Assembly: GCA_964612485.1 (NCBI GenBank)
Contig: CAZTFF010000001.1
Coordinates: 248,001 to 312,000 of the forward strand
Origin: JAFGNV01 sp964612485
GTDB lineage: Bacteria > Chloroflexota > Anaerolineae > 4572-78 > J111
Direction: 5' to 3'
Length of the DNA stretch: 64,000 bases
In this document: positions 54,950 to 62,384 of the stretch, one piece after another
How the letters are laid out: each line of letters begins with the position of its first letter
Numbering within the stretch: the first letter of the stretch is position 1
Position numbers and translations under genes: made by a program
The notes under the pieces: model-generated
The model's database searches: none
What the model was told of the DNA's origin: nothing
The model's input: the letters and a program-made list of their open reading frames with translations, nothing else

Positions 54950-55453
54950 TTACCATGATTTTGGCCGGTTCTGGCGTTCCCGTTCCAGCCGGATCTCCTG
55001 CTTGAGCAAGCGGTAAACCTTGCTGGCCAATGCGGGTAAAAGCCGTTTCATATCCGGCCCGGCCAGCACCTCTTGAGCCAGGATGGCCCATTCGTCCACG
55101 CTTAGTTCTTCCGGGGGCGGCAGGTCGTCGGCCATTTCTTCGTACAAATAGTGGCTGAAGGCGCGTAGTCTTTTGATATCTTCCGGGTCAAGGTCGCCTT
55201 CAAGGTCTTCGTCTTCTTCTCCTCCTTCACCCTCACCCTCTTCTTCCTCTTCCGTTTCGTTTTCCCTGCCGGCTTTTTCTTCAAAATCTTCGTCCGGCTC
55301 CGGCATTTCTTCCGTTTCTTCAAACACCGAAAAATTCAGGGCTTCGTTATCGAACAGGGCCATATAAAGTACCTGCCGGCTCAAGGTACGGAAGGCATCC
55401 AGAACAGCTCCGCTATCATTGGGTTCGATGTCGAGTTCATTCAGGGTTGGCAT
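54950..55453 (-). CDS. Acidic hypothetical protein of the injection-system cluster
   Basis: 167 residues with no recognised domain. The N-terminal 45 residues look ordered (VLDAFRTLSRQVLYMALFDN), residues about 47-92 are almost only Glu, Asp and Gly, and the C-terminal 70 residues are helical (IKRLRAFSHYLYEEMADDL, MKRLLPALASKVYRLLKQ). It lies between the DUF6760-like and tube genes on the same strand, so it may be a small structural or chaperone part. Translation is supported by tight spacing and a clean ATG. Confidence 0.65.
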   Translation of the reverse strand: MPTLNELDIEPNDSGAVLDAFRTLSRQVLYMALFDNEALNFSVFEETEEMPEPDEDFEEKAGRENETEEEEEGEGEGGEEDEDLEGDLDPEDIKRLRAFSHYLYEEMADDLPPPEELSVDEWAILAQEVLAGPDMKRLLPALASKVYRLLKQEIRLERERQNRPKSW

Positions 55454-55522
55454 ACTATTTCTTTTACACGATTTTTTAGGAGCGCAGGGACATTGCTGCC
55501 CCTGCGCCGGAACAGGTGCCTG

Positions 55523-55729
55523 CTAGGCGGCGCTGTTGAGCTTGCGGTTGATGTCGGCGATTTCCCGAACCCACCGCTGCCGCTGCCGGTGCTCGAGATG
55601 CATGATCTCATCGAGCGGCCAGTGAAAATGATAGGCAATATAGGCTACCTCCTCATGCAGGCGATCTAAGGGGTAGCCTACGATTCCCCCCCCAGGTTTG
55701 CCAAATCCAACTCGAACTGGGCTTGACAT
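55523..55729 (-). CDS. DUF6760-like small injection-system protein
   Basis: 68 residues. From GYPLDRLHEEVAYIAYHFHWPLDEIMHLEHRQRQRWVREI the sequence matches the short DUF6760 family of eCIS loci. The first 17 residues (MSSPVRVGFGKPGGGIV) lie inside the gp26-like gene; no other start codon in this frame exists before the conserved core. The core begins immediately after a run of eight G, at which a -1 shift from the upstream gene would enter this frame. The protein may thus be made mostly as the tail of a gp26-like fusion. Independent initiation at ATG 55729 remains possible; no strong ribosome site precedes it. Confidence 0.8.
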   Translation of the reverse strand: MSSPVRVGFGKPGGGIVGYPLDRLHEEVAYIAYHFHWPLDEIMHLEHRQRQRWVREIADINRKLNSAA

Positions 55730-56049
55730 TCCGGGCAGGTCAGCGTGATCCGGCTGGACCCCTGCTCGTTGATGCGCCGGTAAAACTCTTGCAGGTAGGC
55801 CAGGTCGGCGGCAAAGAGTTTTTCGATCACCCCGGGATGGATGCGGGACAGGCTGCCCAACTCGGTGATCACCCGTGATAGCAGCACCACCACCATATAG
55901 GCCTGGTTGTCTCGCACGCGCATATCGTTCAGGGGCGCAATTTCATCCATCGCCGTGGCCAGGCGCATCACGCCGTGCTTATGGACCGTACCCTCCCCAT
56001 CTACGTACCCCATGGGGAGGGTAAATTCAAATTCTGTTTGTAAACTCAT
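55678..56049 (-). CDS. gp26-like tail/baseplate hub assembly chaperone
   Basis: 123 residues of the T4 baseplate hub assembly chaperone type seen in eCIS loci: FEFTLPMGYVDGEGTVHKHGVMRLATAMDEI, AYMVVVLLSRVITELG and the CxxC in TLTCPECQAQFELDLANLGG. Zinc binding by one CxxC pair is possible. The last codons CTG-GGG-GGG-GAA contain the heptamer G_GGG_GGG in frame, and the gene overlaps the DUF6760-like frame by 52 bp. In long-tailed phages the gene at this place, between tube and tape-measure genes, often uses such a slip. Confidence 0.82.
   Translation of the reverse strand: MSLQTEFEFTLPMGYVDGEGTVHKHGVMRLATAMDEIAPLNDMRVRDNQAYMVVVLLSRVITELGSLSRIHPGVIEKLFAADLAYLQEFYRRINEQGSSRITLTCPECQAQFELDLANLGGES
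55686..55693 (-). other. G8 tract: candidate -1 frameshift site
   Basis: Coding-strand CCT-GGGGGGGG-AATCG. In the gp26-like frame the codons are CTG GGG GGG GAA; a -1 slip gives GGA ATC GTA GGC TAC, which is the DUF6760-like frame. Fits the X_XXY_YYZ pattern with all G. Confidence 0.55.
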
Positions 56050-56064
56050 ACCTTACCTCTGGAC

Positions 56065-56517
56065 TTAGGATTCCCGATACACGCCTTCGTGAACAATGGT
56101 CACTTCTTCGATCAAAAGATCAGAGCTGTCGGCTTTGGGCGCGGGGCCATCTACTTTGCTGGGCCAGGCTTGCTCAAAATTCCAGCGGGCAATTTCTTCG
56201 TTGCCCTGGTCGTAGGCAATAATTGAGCAATTGGTGCGGGCCTCTTCTACTTTGCCTTCCACCACCTGGTTCCGCCACTCCCAAATGTCCATATTGCTGG
56301 TGACACCCCGCTTCAGGGTCACATCACCCCAGGTCAGGCGTCCCGGTATCTTCTGCACGATGGTCTCGCCGGTTTTGTCGTCCGTGATCTTGTGTTCAAC
56401 CACCTCGTTTTCCGAGCCGATGCCGCTGACTTCGGTGAAGTAGCCGTTCAATTTCCCTTCGATTTCAAGGCCAAACTTAAATGCAACAAGTGGGTTTTCA
56501 GAAAAATCTGCTGGCAT
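56065..56517 (-). CDS. Tail tube protein (Afp1/Pvc1-like)
   Basis: 150 residues with the tube pattern VAFKFGLEIEGKLNGYFTEVSGIGSENEV, DVTLKRGVTSNMDIWEWRNQVV, CSIIAYDQGNEEIARWNFEQAWPSKVDGP and IEEVTIVHEG. It is a paralogue of the 144-residue tube protein downstream. Its place next to the sheath gene suggests the main tube subunit. GGAGG precedes the ATG by seven bases. Confidence 0.93.
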   Translation of the reverse strand: MPADFSENPLVAFKFGLEIEGKLNGYFTEVSGIGSENEVVEHKITDDKTGETIVQKIPGRLTWGDVTLKRGVTSNMDIWEWRNQVVEGKVEEARTNCSIIAYDQGNEEIARWNFEQAWPSKVDGPAPKADSSDLLIEEVTIVHEGVYRES

Positions 56518-56681
56518 AATCTATACCTCCTGAGAAAGTTTTTATGATAATGATCAAACTCAATACGGTTTGCGAGAGTCCTAAGTATCGCTAAGGTGAA
56601 GTTCTTGGCGTATCTTTGCGTGATTTCGCGGACTCTTCACGTTTCCGGTTGTCAAATCCGAAAATCTATGAGAACGGTTTT

Positions 56682-58370
56682 TTAGGCTTCAGCGCCTTCG
56701 GTCACTTCCGCTTCGGCTTCGCCGCCGCCGCTCATCCCGGCCCACTGGCTGATGCGGAAGATCACAAACTCAGCCGGTTTCACCGGCGAGAGGCCAACTT
56801 CAATCACCAGCCGGCCCTGGTCGCGGGATTCGGGCGGGTTCAGTTCTTCGTCGCATTTCACGTAAAACGCTTCGTTGGCGGTTGCGCCAAACAGCGCGCC
56901 CGTGCGGTAGACTTGTTTCAAAAAGGCCGTAATATCGCGTCGAACTCTGGCCCACAGTTTGCGGTCATTGGGTTCAAAGACCACCCACTGGGTTCCCAAC
57001 TCGATAGAGCGTTCCACAAAATTGAACAGGCGGCGGACGTTGATGTATCGCCAGGCGGCATTGCTGGAGAGCGTGCGCCCGCCCCACACCCGGATACCCC
57101 GGCCCGGAAAAGCGCGAATACAGTTGACGCCAATCGGGTTCAGGATGTCCTGCTCGCCTTTGGTCAGGTTGTAGGCTAGGCCCGTAGCGCCAACAACCAC
57201 CTCGTTGGCCGGGGCTTTATGCACGCCGCGCTGGTCATCGGTTCTGGCCCACAGGCCGGCAATATAGCCCGACGGCGGAATGGCGGCGTTTTTCTTTTGC
57301 AGCGGATCGCGTACTTCAATCCAGGGATAGTACAGCGCGGCATAGCTGCTGTCGAAACCGGTCACGTCCATCCGCCATTTCCTGACTTCTTGCGGCATCA
57401 TTCCCGGCGGCGCGTCTAAAATTGCCACCCGGTCTCCCATTTTTTCGCAATGGGCGATCATGGCCGCTTGCACGGCTTTGACCATATCCAAATCCAGTTC
57501 CTGGTCCGGCATCGGCGTCATTAAATCGGGAATGCACAGCATGGTCACATCGTCCAACGCTTCCAAACCTTCCACGCCGGTCCGCTCGGCCACATCGCCC
57601 TGAAATTCCGCCGAGTCGGGCGGCGTCAGTTGCGCTTTTTCAATTTGCAGCGATTGCTGCTGCTCTTTGGGCCAGGCTTTGGCCAGCGTTACTTTTTCAG
57701 GCACCACCAACTCGATCCATTGCGGCATTTTGTTGTCCCGGTAAGCCACCCGAACCTCTTTGCCGTCATCGGTTGCTACCTCGGTCAGCGTTACCTCGCG
57801 CAGCATTTCTTTGACCTGCCAGCCGCCGGCGATCTTTTCCCGTTCTACCATCAGGTTGAAGGGTTGGCCGTTGCCGCCGCCGGATGATGTTTCTTCGCCT
57901 TCTTCCTCGCCTTCAGCCGCTTTCTTCCGCGTCTTTTTCGGTGCGGCTGCTTCCGGGTATTCCACCCGCACCCGCAGCTGCAGGCCGTCGAATCCGGCTT
58001 GTTTGGCCCGGGCCACCAGTTGGGGCTTGCCGTCGCTGCCCAGCAGCGCCGCCTCGGCCCGAGGAATGGTTTTTACGCTGATCACGTAACACAGCGATCC
58101 CCCGTTCATAAAATAGCCATAGACTGCCTGCGGCAGGTAAGCGCCCGCCACAAAACCGCCAAAATGCTCCAAAAATTGGCTCCAGTTGGTAACCAGTTGA
58201 GCTTTGCCGGTGATGTCGTGGGTCAAAATCTCGCCATCAACCTGTTCTGCCCGCTGCGCTTTTTCGGTGAAGCCGACAAACGCTGCCACGGCCGTACCCA
58301 CGCCTTGAATAGGTTTGGGGCCGGTATCCACTTCTTCGATGTAAACTCCCGGTGATAAATACTCTGGCAT
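56682..58370 (-). CDS. Contractile tail sheath protein (Afp2/Pvc2-like)
   Basis: 562 residues from ATG 58370, with AAAGGAG eight bases upstream; the longer frame to 58400 is not used. The start MPEYLSPGVYIEEVDTGPKPIQG, VGTAVAAFVGFTEKA and the C-terminal GTQWVVFEPNDRKLWARVRRDITAFL, QGRLVIEVGLSPVKPAEFVIFRI are those of sheath proteins, whose subunits exchange strands at both ends. An internal Lys/Glu-rich loop (APKKTRKKAAEGEEEGEE, about residue 155) is probably surface exposed. Only one sheath gene is present, unlike Afp/PVC with three paralogues. Confidence 0.95.
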   Translation of the reverse strand: MPEYLSPGVYIEEVDTGPKPIQGVGTAVAAFVGFTEKAQRAEQVDGEILTHDITGKAQLVTNWSQFLEHFGGFVAGAYLPQAVYGYFMNGGSLCYVISVKTIPRAEAALLGSDGKPQLVARAKQAGFDGLQLRVRVEYPEAAAPKKTRKKAAEGEEEGEETSSGGGNGQPFNLMVEREKIAGGWQVKEMLREVTLTEVATDDGKEVRVAYRDNKMPQWIELVVPEKVTLAKAWPKEQQQSLQIEKAQLTPPDSAEFQGDVAERTGVEGLEALDDVTMLCIPDLMTPMPDQELDLDMVKAVQAAMIAHCEKMGDRVAILDAPPGMMPQEVRKWRMDVTGFDSSYAALYYPWIEVRDPLQKKNAAIPPSGYIAGLWARTDDQRGVHKAPANEVVVGATGLAYNLTKGEQDILNPIGVNCIRAFPGRGIRVWGGRTLSSNAAWRYINVRRLFNFVERSIELGTQWVVFEPNDRKLWARVRRDITAFLKQVYRTGALFGATANEAFYVKCDEELNPPESRDQGRLVIEVGLSPVKPAEFVIFRISQWAGMSGGGEAEAEVTEGAEA

Positions 58371-58448
58371 AATTATCTCCTTTGATTGATACTGGATCAT
58401 TTTTTGATTTCTGAATCACGATTACTTGTAGACAAAACGATGGTGGTT

Positions 58449-58506
58449 GTAAGGAGCAGGAAGTAGGAAACAGGTTGGCCCTGGCTCCCTACTCCTTACT
58501 CCTTAC
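58449..58506. repeat. Inverted repeat upstream of the sheath gene
   Basis: GTAAGGAGCAGGAAGTAGG faces CCTACTCCTTACTCCTTAC (16 of 19 pairs). It lies in the 200-bp gap between the DUF4255 and sheath genes and could separate two transcripts. No T run follows on the minus strand; seven T follow on the plus strand. Confidence 0.65.
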
Positions 58507-58574
58507 GCGCTTTTTTTACATTATTCCATATGATCGGTCTGGCCTCCTTTCCGGGGAAAATTTTCTGAGTCATT

Positions 58575-59396
58575 CTACACCTTTAACTCATAATCCGGGG
58601 CCGGAACCTTGATTTTGCGCTGCCGAGGTTTGCGGCCTTTGACCACCACTTCCAGCGTATAGTCGCCGGCTTCCAAATTGCCGATTGTAAAGCGGCCCTC
58701 ATCCTGCAAAGGAATTTCCATCCCTCGTTCCACCAGCGTCAGGGTGATGTTGTCTAACGATTTATCGCTTTCCACTTTCCCGCCGATTGACCAGTAAGCG
58801 CGGGACGGCGTCGGGCTTCTCATCAAACCGGGCAGTTGCTCAAACTGAAGTTCGCGGGTGCGAACCAGCGGCCCGGTCACCGGCGCGTACGGCGACAGCG
58901 TGAGCGTGATGGTGCAGGCAATGGCCGGGCGCATTTCATTGTCCAGCACGCTCCAAATGTCGGTGGCGTTTTGCAGGGCGTGAGGCTGGGCTACCTCTAC
59001 AATGATGGCGGTAGGTTGATCTTGCAGCGATTCCGGCAAAATATCCGCCGGCAGTGTATTGTACCGGGCCAGCGCCATCAGGCTGCGGGTCAATAATCGA
59101 TGTTCATCCTCGGCTTCGGTGGCCCAGGCGGTAATCATATAGTGCAGGTCCACCCGCATCGGCGGGCGTTCCTGCGTGGCCTTGCCGTTGCCGCGGTTGG
59201 TTACCTGCCAATCCATTTGCGGCCGCAATTTGGTGTTTTCGTGCAGATCGTACAGAAACATGTTGAGCGTTGGCCGGCTCAACCGCGACGACCATTCCCG
59301 CTTGGGTTGTTCAAAGGTAATTTCTACCTCGCCGTTTTTGATGGGGATTTCGCGGATCAGCAACTCCCGCAGAGCTTCATCCAAATCTTCGATCAT
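58575..59396 (-). CDS. DUF4255 tail-terminator protein (Afp16/Pvc16-like) with C-terminal beta domain
   Basis: 273 residues. The DUF4255 domain (about 1-185) shows MIEDLDEALRELLIREIP, RPTLNMFLYDLHENTKLR, VDLHYMITAWATEAEDEHRLL and the closing RSPTPSRAYWSIGG. In eCIS particles this protein caps the tube and sheath at the far end. The last 70 residues (NITLTLVERG, GRFTIGNLEAGDYTLEVVVKGR) form a carboxypeptidase-regulatory-like beta domain, a frequent addition in this family. Three bases separate it from the DUF4157 gene. Confidence 0.9.
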   Translation of the reverse strand: MIEDLDEALRELLIREIPIKNGEVEITFEQPKREWSSRLSRPTLNMFLYDLHENTKLRPQMDWQVTNRGNGKATQERPPMRVDLHYMITAWATEAEDEHRLLTRSLMALARYNTLPADILPESLQDQPTAIIVEVAQPHALQNATDIWSVLDNEMRPAIACTITLTLSPYAPVTGPLVRTRELQFEQLPGLMRSPTPSRAYWSIGGKVESDKSLDNITLTLVERGMEIPLQDEGRFTIGNLEAGDYTLEVVVKGRKPRQRKIKVPAPDYELKV

Positions 59397-59399
59397 TGT

Positions 59400-60365
59400 T
59401 TAACTCCTGCCGGCGTCGGCCTCTTTGCCTGACGCCTTTTCCCGGCGCTGTACCGGTTTTTGCAAAATGTCTTCTTCCACCTCATCCTGCCGCTGGATGG
59501 GTTTTTCCAAAATATCCTCTTCCGGTGCATCCTGCCGCTGGATGGGTTTCTCCAAAATATCCTCTTCCGGTGCATCCTGCCGCTGGATGGGTTTTTCCAG
59601 AATATCCTCTTCCGGCGCATCCTGCCGTTGGATCGGTTTTTCCAGAATATCCTCTTCCAGTGCATCCTGTCGCTGGATGGGTTTTTCCAGAATATCCTCT
59701 TCCGGTGCGTCCTGCCGTTGAACGGAGTTGGCCATCCGGCTCTCCCCCATACTGCCGGACGTTTCCGTGGGGCCGGCGGGAGAAACAACTTTTTTGGCGA
59801 CGTTGTCGGCCTCATGTTCGTAAGTGTCGTCCGGCTCGTTGACCTGCATGCCGTCGCCGCCCAGATCAACCTTACCCTCGCGCTGCTGCACCACGTGCGT
59901 TAATTCGTGCGCCAGCAACTCCTGCCCCGCCGAGGAGTGGGGATTGTATTCGCCCTGGCGGAAAAACACGTCGTTGCCGGTGGTAAAGGCCCGCGCTTGG
60001 AGCTGCTCGCTCAGATCGTGCGAGTCCGCATCGGCATGAACCCGCACCTCGCTAAAATCTTCCCCCAGCCGTTGGCTCATCTGCTGCTGCGTTTCATCTT
60101 TCAACGGCTCGCCCTGCCCGCGCTGTTGCTCGATGTCGGTCTGCACGTGGTCGTCAACCTGACGGTCTTCGCCCTGCAAACCTGGGGTTTCGCGCTGGGC
60201 CAGCAATCGCTGCACGGCCCGGTTGCCAAAGTTCTGCTGCAACCCGGCCATGCCGCCGGGATCAACCCGGTTGGCCTTGGCCTGATCGGGCGTTGAAGTA
60301 GATTTCTCCGCTTTGGCCTGTTTTTTGTTTGATTTGCCTTCTCCGGCTCGTTGCGTTGTCATCAT
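59400..60365 (-). CDS. DUF4157 eCIS-core protein with 15-residue repeats
   Basis: 321 residues. Residues 38-56 carry the tag GMAGLQQNFGNRAVQRLLAQ shared with the neighbouring M15-like protein. The DUF4157 domain (about 85-165) has GEDFSEVRVHADADSHDLSEQL, FTTGNDVFFRQGEYN and LLAHELTHVVQQ with H153/H157 and a later HEAD, which looks like a complete zinc site. Residues 215-304 are six tandem units of VQRQDAPEEDILEKP type. It lacks a signal peptide. Such proteins are diagnostic of eCIS loci; they may be cargo proteases or adaptors that load cargo into the tube lumen. Confidence 0.88.
   Translation of the reverse strand: MMTTQRAGEGKSNKKQAKAEKSTSTPDQAKANRVDPGGMAGLQQNFGNRAVQRLLAQRETPGLQGEDRQVDDHVQTDIEQQRGQGEPLKDETQQQMSQRLGEDFSEVRVHADADSHDLSEQLQARAFTTGNDVFFRQGEYNPHSSAGQELLAHELTHVVQQREGKVDLGGDGMQVNEPDDTYEHEADNVAKKVVSPAGPTETSGSMGESRMANSVQRQDAPEEDILEKPIQRQDALEEDILEKPIQRQDAPEEDILEKPIQRQDAPEEDILEKPIQRQDAPEEDILEKPIQRQDEVEEDILQKPVQRREKASGKEADAGRS
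59454..59723 (-). repeat. Six 45-bp tandem repeats in the DUF4157 gene
   Basis: Each unit encodes QRQDAPEEDILEKP plus one Val or Ile. Copies differ at a few bases (A to L, E to V, E to Q changes), the last being the most divergent. Exact multiples of three keep the frame, so unit number can vary without breaking the gene. Confidence 0.92.
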
Positions 60366-60392
60366 ACACCATCCTTTCGTTCAAACACTGCG

Positions 60393-61232
60393 CTATGCGC
60401 CGTCTACCGACCAGTGAACCGCATCCGCGTCGGTATCTTCGTAATGAATAACGCCATAGGCGGCCCCAATCTCGATCAGGAGCAGGTTGGTTTCATCATA
60501 AGGGCTGTCGCTGATCTCGATCTCTTCGCCCAGCGGGTCTTCCACCATCAACGGCGTGCCGCCGCCCCAGGAAACCCGCATATCGATGGCCTCGCCGCTG
60601 ATGTGGCGCGAGTTCAACGGCGGCGGCGCTTCCAACTCATCGATGCCAAAGGCATCCACCATCTGGGCGGCGGCCAGTTGCGAGGCTTCCAGCGTGCCGT
60701 GCCACCAGCCAATTTCCAATTCCGGCGAAACATCGGCCTCAAACTCTATCTCGTCAATGGGCGGCACCTGCCGGGGATCGATCTCTTTATTGGTGATGAG
60801 CCAGGCAAAGTGCATCAAATAGACCCGTTCCGCCGGCCAGGTTGTCGATAGAATCTCCACCGCCGCGCCGGCCCGCTCCAGGGCGCTGATAAAACGGGCG
60901 ACGTTCCGGCCAAAATCGGTTTCCAGATCCACCAGCTTGTGGCCGGCTTCAAATTTATCGACCCATTTGCTGCCGCTCAGATTCCGGTGGATTTCCTCCG
61001 GGACGGTTTCCGGCGATGTGGTCACCGCTTCCGGCAGCGTTTCGGTTTCGGTTTGTCGCTGCACCGTGGCCGCCTGCTCCTGGGCCAGCATCCGCTGCAC
61101 TGCCCGGTTGCCCACACTCTGCTGCAAGCCGGCCAGCCCGGCGGCGTTGGGCGCGGGGCCGTGTCCTTCCAGCCGCTCATCCAGATGCCTGCGGCGTCGT
61201 TTGATTTTCTTGCGTTTTGTGGTCGATGCCAT
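60393..61232 (-). CDS. M15-like peptidoglycan peptidase, candidate injection-system cargo
   Basis: 279 residues. A basic start (KRKKIKRRRRHLDER) leads to the tag GLAGLQQSVGNRAVQRMLAQ and VQRQTE, shared with the adjacent DUF4157 protein. The C-terminal 110 residues show the zinc pattern of M15 peptidases: SRHISGEAIDMRV with H210 and D217 seven residues apart, then DADAVHW with D270 and H273. Asp at the catalytic position is as in L-alanyl-D-glutamate endolysins (T5, Ply500 type). No signal peptide is present, so delivery through the injection particle rather than normal export is plausible. Family is judged from motifs only; cargo role is inferred from the tag and position. Confidence 0.6.
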   Translation of the reverse strand: MASTTKRKKIKRRRRHLDERLEGHGPAPNAAGLAGLQQSVGNRAVQRMLAQEQAATVQRQTETETLPEAVTTSPETVPEEIHRNLSGSKWVDKFEAGHKLVDLETDFGRNVARFISALERAGAAVEILSTTWPAERVYLMHFAWLITNKEIDPRQVPPIDEIEFEADVSPELEIGWWHGTLEASQLAAAQMVDAFGIDELEAPPPLNSRHISGEAIDMRVSWGGGTPLMVEDPLGEEIEISDSPYDETNLLLIEIGAAYGVIHYEDTDADAVHWSVDGA

Positions 61233-61238
61233 TCCCGA

Positions 61239-62291
61239 TTACTTTCCGTTTTGTTGCTGCTTCATTTCCTGCATCCAGGCCTGATAATCGCGGATGGCGC
61301 CGGCCATCGCCTGTTCGCCCCAGCGTTCTTTGTAGGCGTCGAGGATTTGGTTGATCTCCTGGCCGACCGCCTGGCCCAAATGGGTTTCCAGATAGGCTTT
61401 GCAGCTTAAGAGCGCATACAAGACTTCGCGCCGGTTGTTCAAGCTTTCCTGAGCGCCGGCCAGCGCCACCGACGCGGCCAGGTATCGCACAAATCGCCCC
61501 AGGTCTTTAGCTTGTTGGGCGGCCCGGCGCACGGTTTCGGCCAGGTGGGCAGCCTGTTCGTAGCGCCCGGCCAGCAGCGCTTCGTTGGCTTGCTGAAGTT
61601 GCAGGTCGCCGGCAATATCAAACTGGCCGGCTCGGGCCGCTTCCCGCCGTATCGCGTCCAGCGCCTCCGTCGAGCCGCCTTCAAGCACGCTTTGCAAAAT
61701 CTGCCGCTGGGCGCGCACGGTGAGGCCCATCTCAACATGATCGGTGCGCCCGGCCAACTCAATGGCCGTATCCAGGTCTTCAAGGGCCTGGTCAATATTT
61801 TTCAAGCAGACCTGGTAATTGGCCCGCAGGGTGAGCAGCTCGATCACCTGGGGCGCTTGCTGTTCTTCGTCAAGCTTATCAATCACTTTGCTGATCCGCT
61901 GCACCGCCGGCTCAAAATTTTGCTCTGCCGCTTCCAGCGCGGCCAGCTCCTTGAGGGCCTCCACTTCGTGCTCGTAATCTTCCATAGTGTGGTACAGCGA
62001 AACCGCGTTTTCCAGTAACTCGCGGGCTTTGGCCCGTTGGCCCGGTTCCAGGGCCATAGTTTTGCCCTGGGCCAGATGCACCAGGGCCATTTCGTCTACC
62101 CGGCCTTCTTCCTGGGCCAGTACGCCGGCTTTGGCCATTTCTTTGGCTGCCGCGCCCATCTCCATCGAAGCCACGTACAGCATCGCTTTTTGGGTGTGGG
62201 CCAGCGCTTCTCCGGCCCGGTTCCCGGCGCTTTTCATTTGTTTGATCTGGCGGTTGAGGTCGGCCAGTTTTTGCCTGGTTTTTTTGTTCAT
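61239..62291 (-). CDS. TPR-like helical repeat protein
   Basis: 350 residues, nearly all helical, with TPR-like pairs: AGEALAHTQKAMLYVASMEMGAAAKEMAKAG, ARELLENAVSLYHTMEDYEHE, NIDQALEDLDTAIELAG and ALLAGRYEQAAHLAETVRRAA. No enzymatic motif or signal peptide. It lies seven bases upstream of the M15-like gene start on the same strand, so the two are probably cotranslated. It could be a chaperone, loading adaptor or immunity partner of that protein; none of these is shown by the sequence. Confidence 0.75.
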   Translation of the reverse strand: MNKKTRQKLADLNRQIKQMKSAGNRAGEALAHTQKAMLYVASMEMGAAAKEMAKAGVLAQEEGRVDEMALVHLAQGKTMALEPGQRAKARELLENAVSLYHTMEDYEHEVEALKELAALEAAEQNFEPAVQRISKVIDKLDEEQQAPQVIELLTLRANYQVCLKNIDQALEDLDTAIELAGRTDHVEMGLTVRAQRQILQSVLEGGSTEALDAIRREAARAGQFDIAGDLQLQQANEALLAGRYEQAAHLAETVRRAAQQAKDLGRFVRYLAASVALAGAQESLNNRREVLYALLSCKAYLETHLGQAVGQEINQILDAYKERWGEQAMAGAIRDYQAWMQEMKQQQNGK

Positions 62292-62304
62292 TGTTATCGG
62301 TCGT

Positions 62305-62375
62305 TAATAAGTCATTACCCTGGAGATTCTTTGGCTTCGCCTCAGAATGACATGTCCGACACTTTTATTTCAAAG
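62305..62375. repeat. Short TCAGAATGACAT-type repeat fragment
   Basis: GATTCTTTGGCTTCGCCTCAGAATGACATG resembles one end of the 45502-45656 element; two near copies of CACTTTTATTTC / TTTCAAAGGTGTTGGACTT follow, giving a GTCCGACACTTT...AAGGTGTTGGAC inverted repeat. Confidence 0.5.
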
Positions 62376-62384
62376 GTGTTGGAC

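Noticed and set aside
45663..58370. Prophage or type VI secretion system
   Set aside because: No capsid, terminase, integrase or TssJLM/TssBC-type genes; DUF4157, DUF4255, LysM and DUF6760-like genes indicate eCIS. Genes beyond the edge could still change this.
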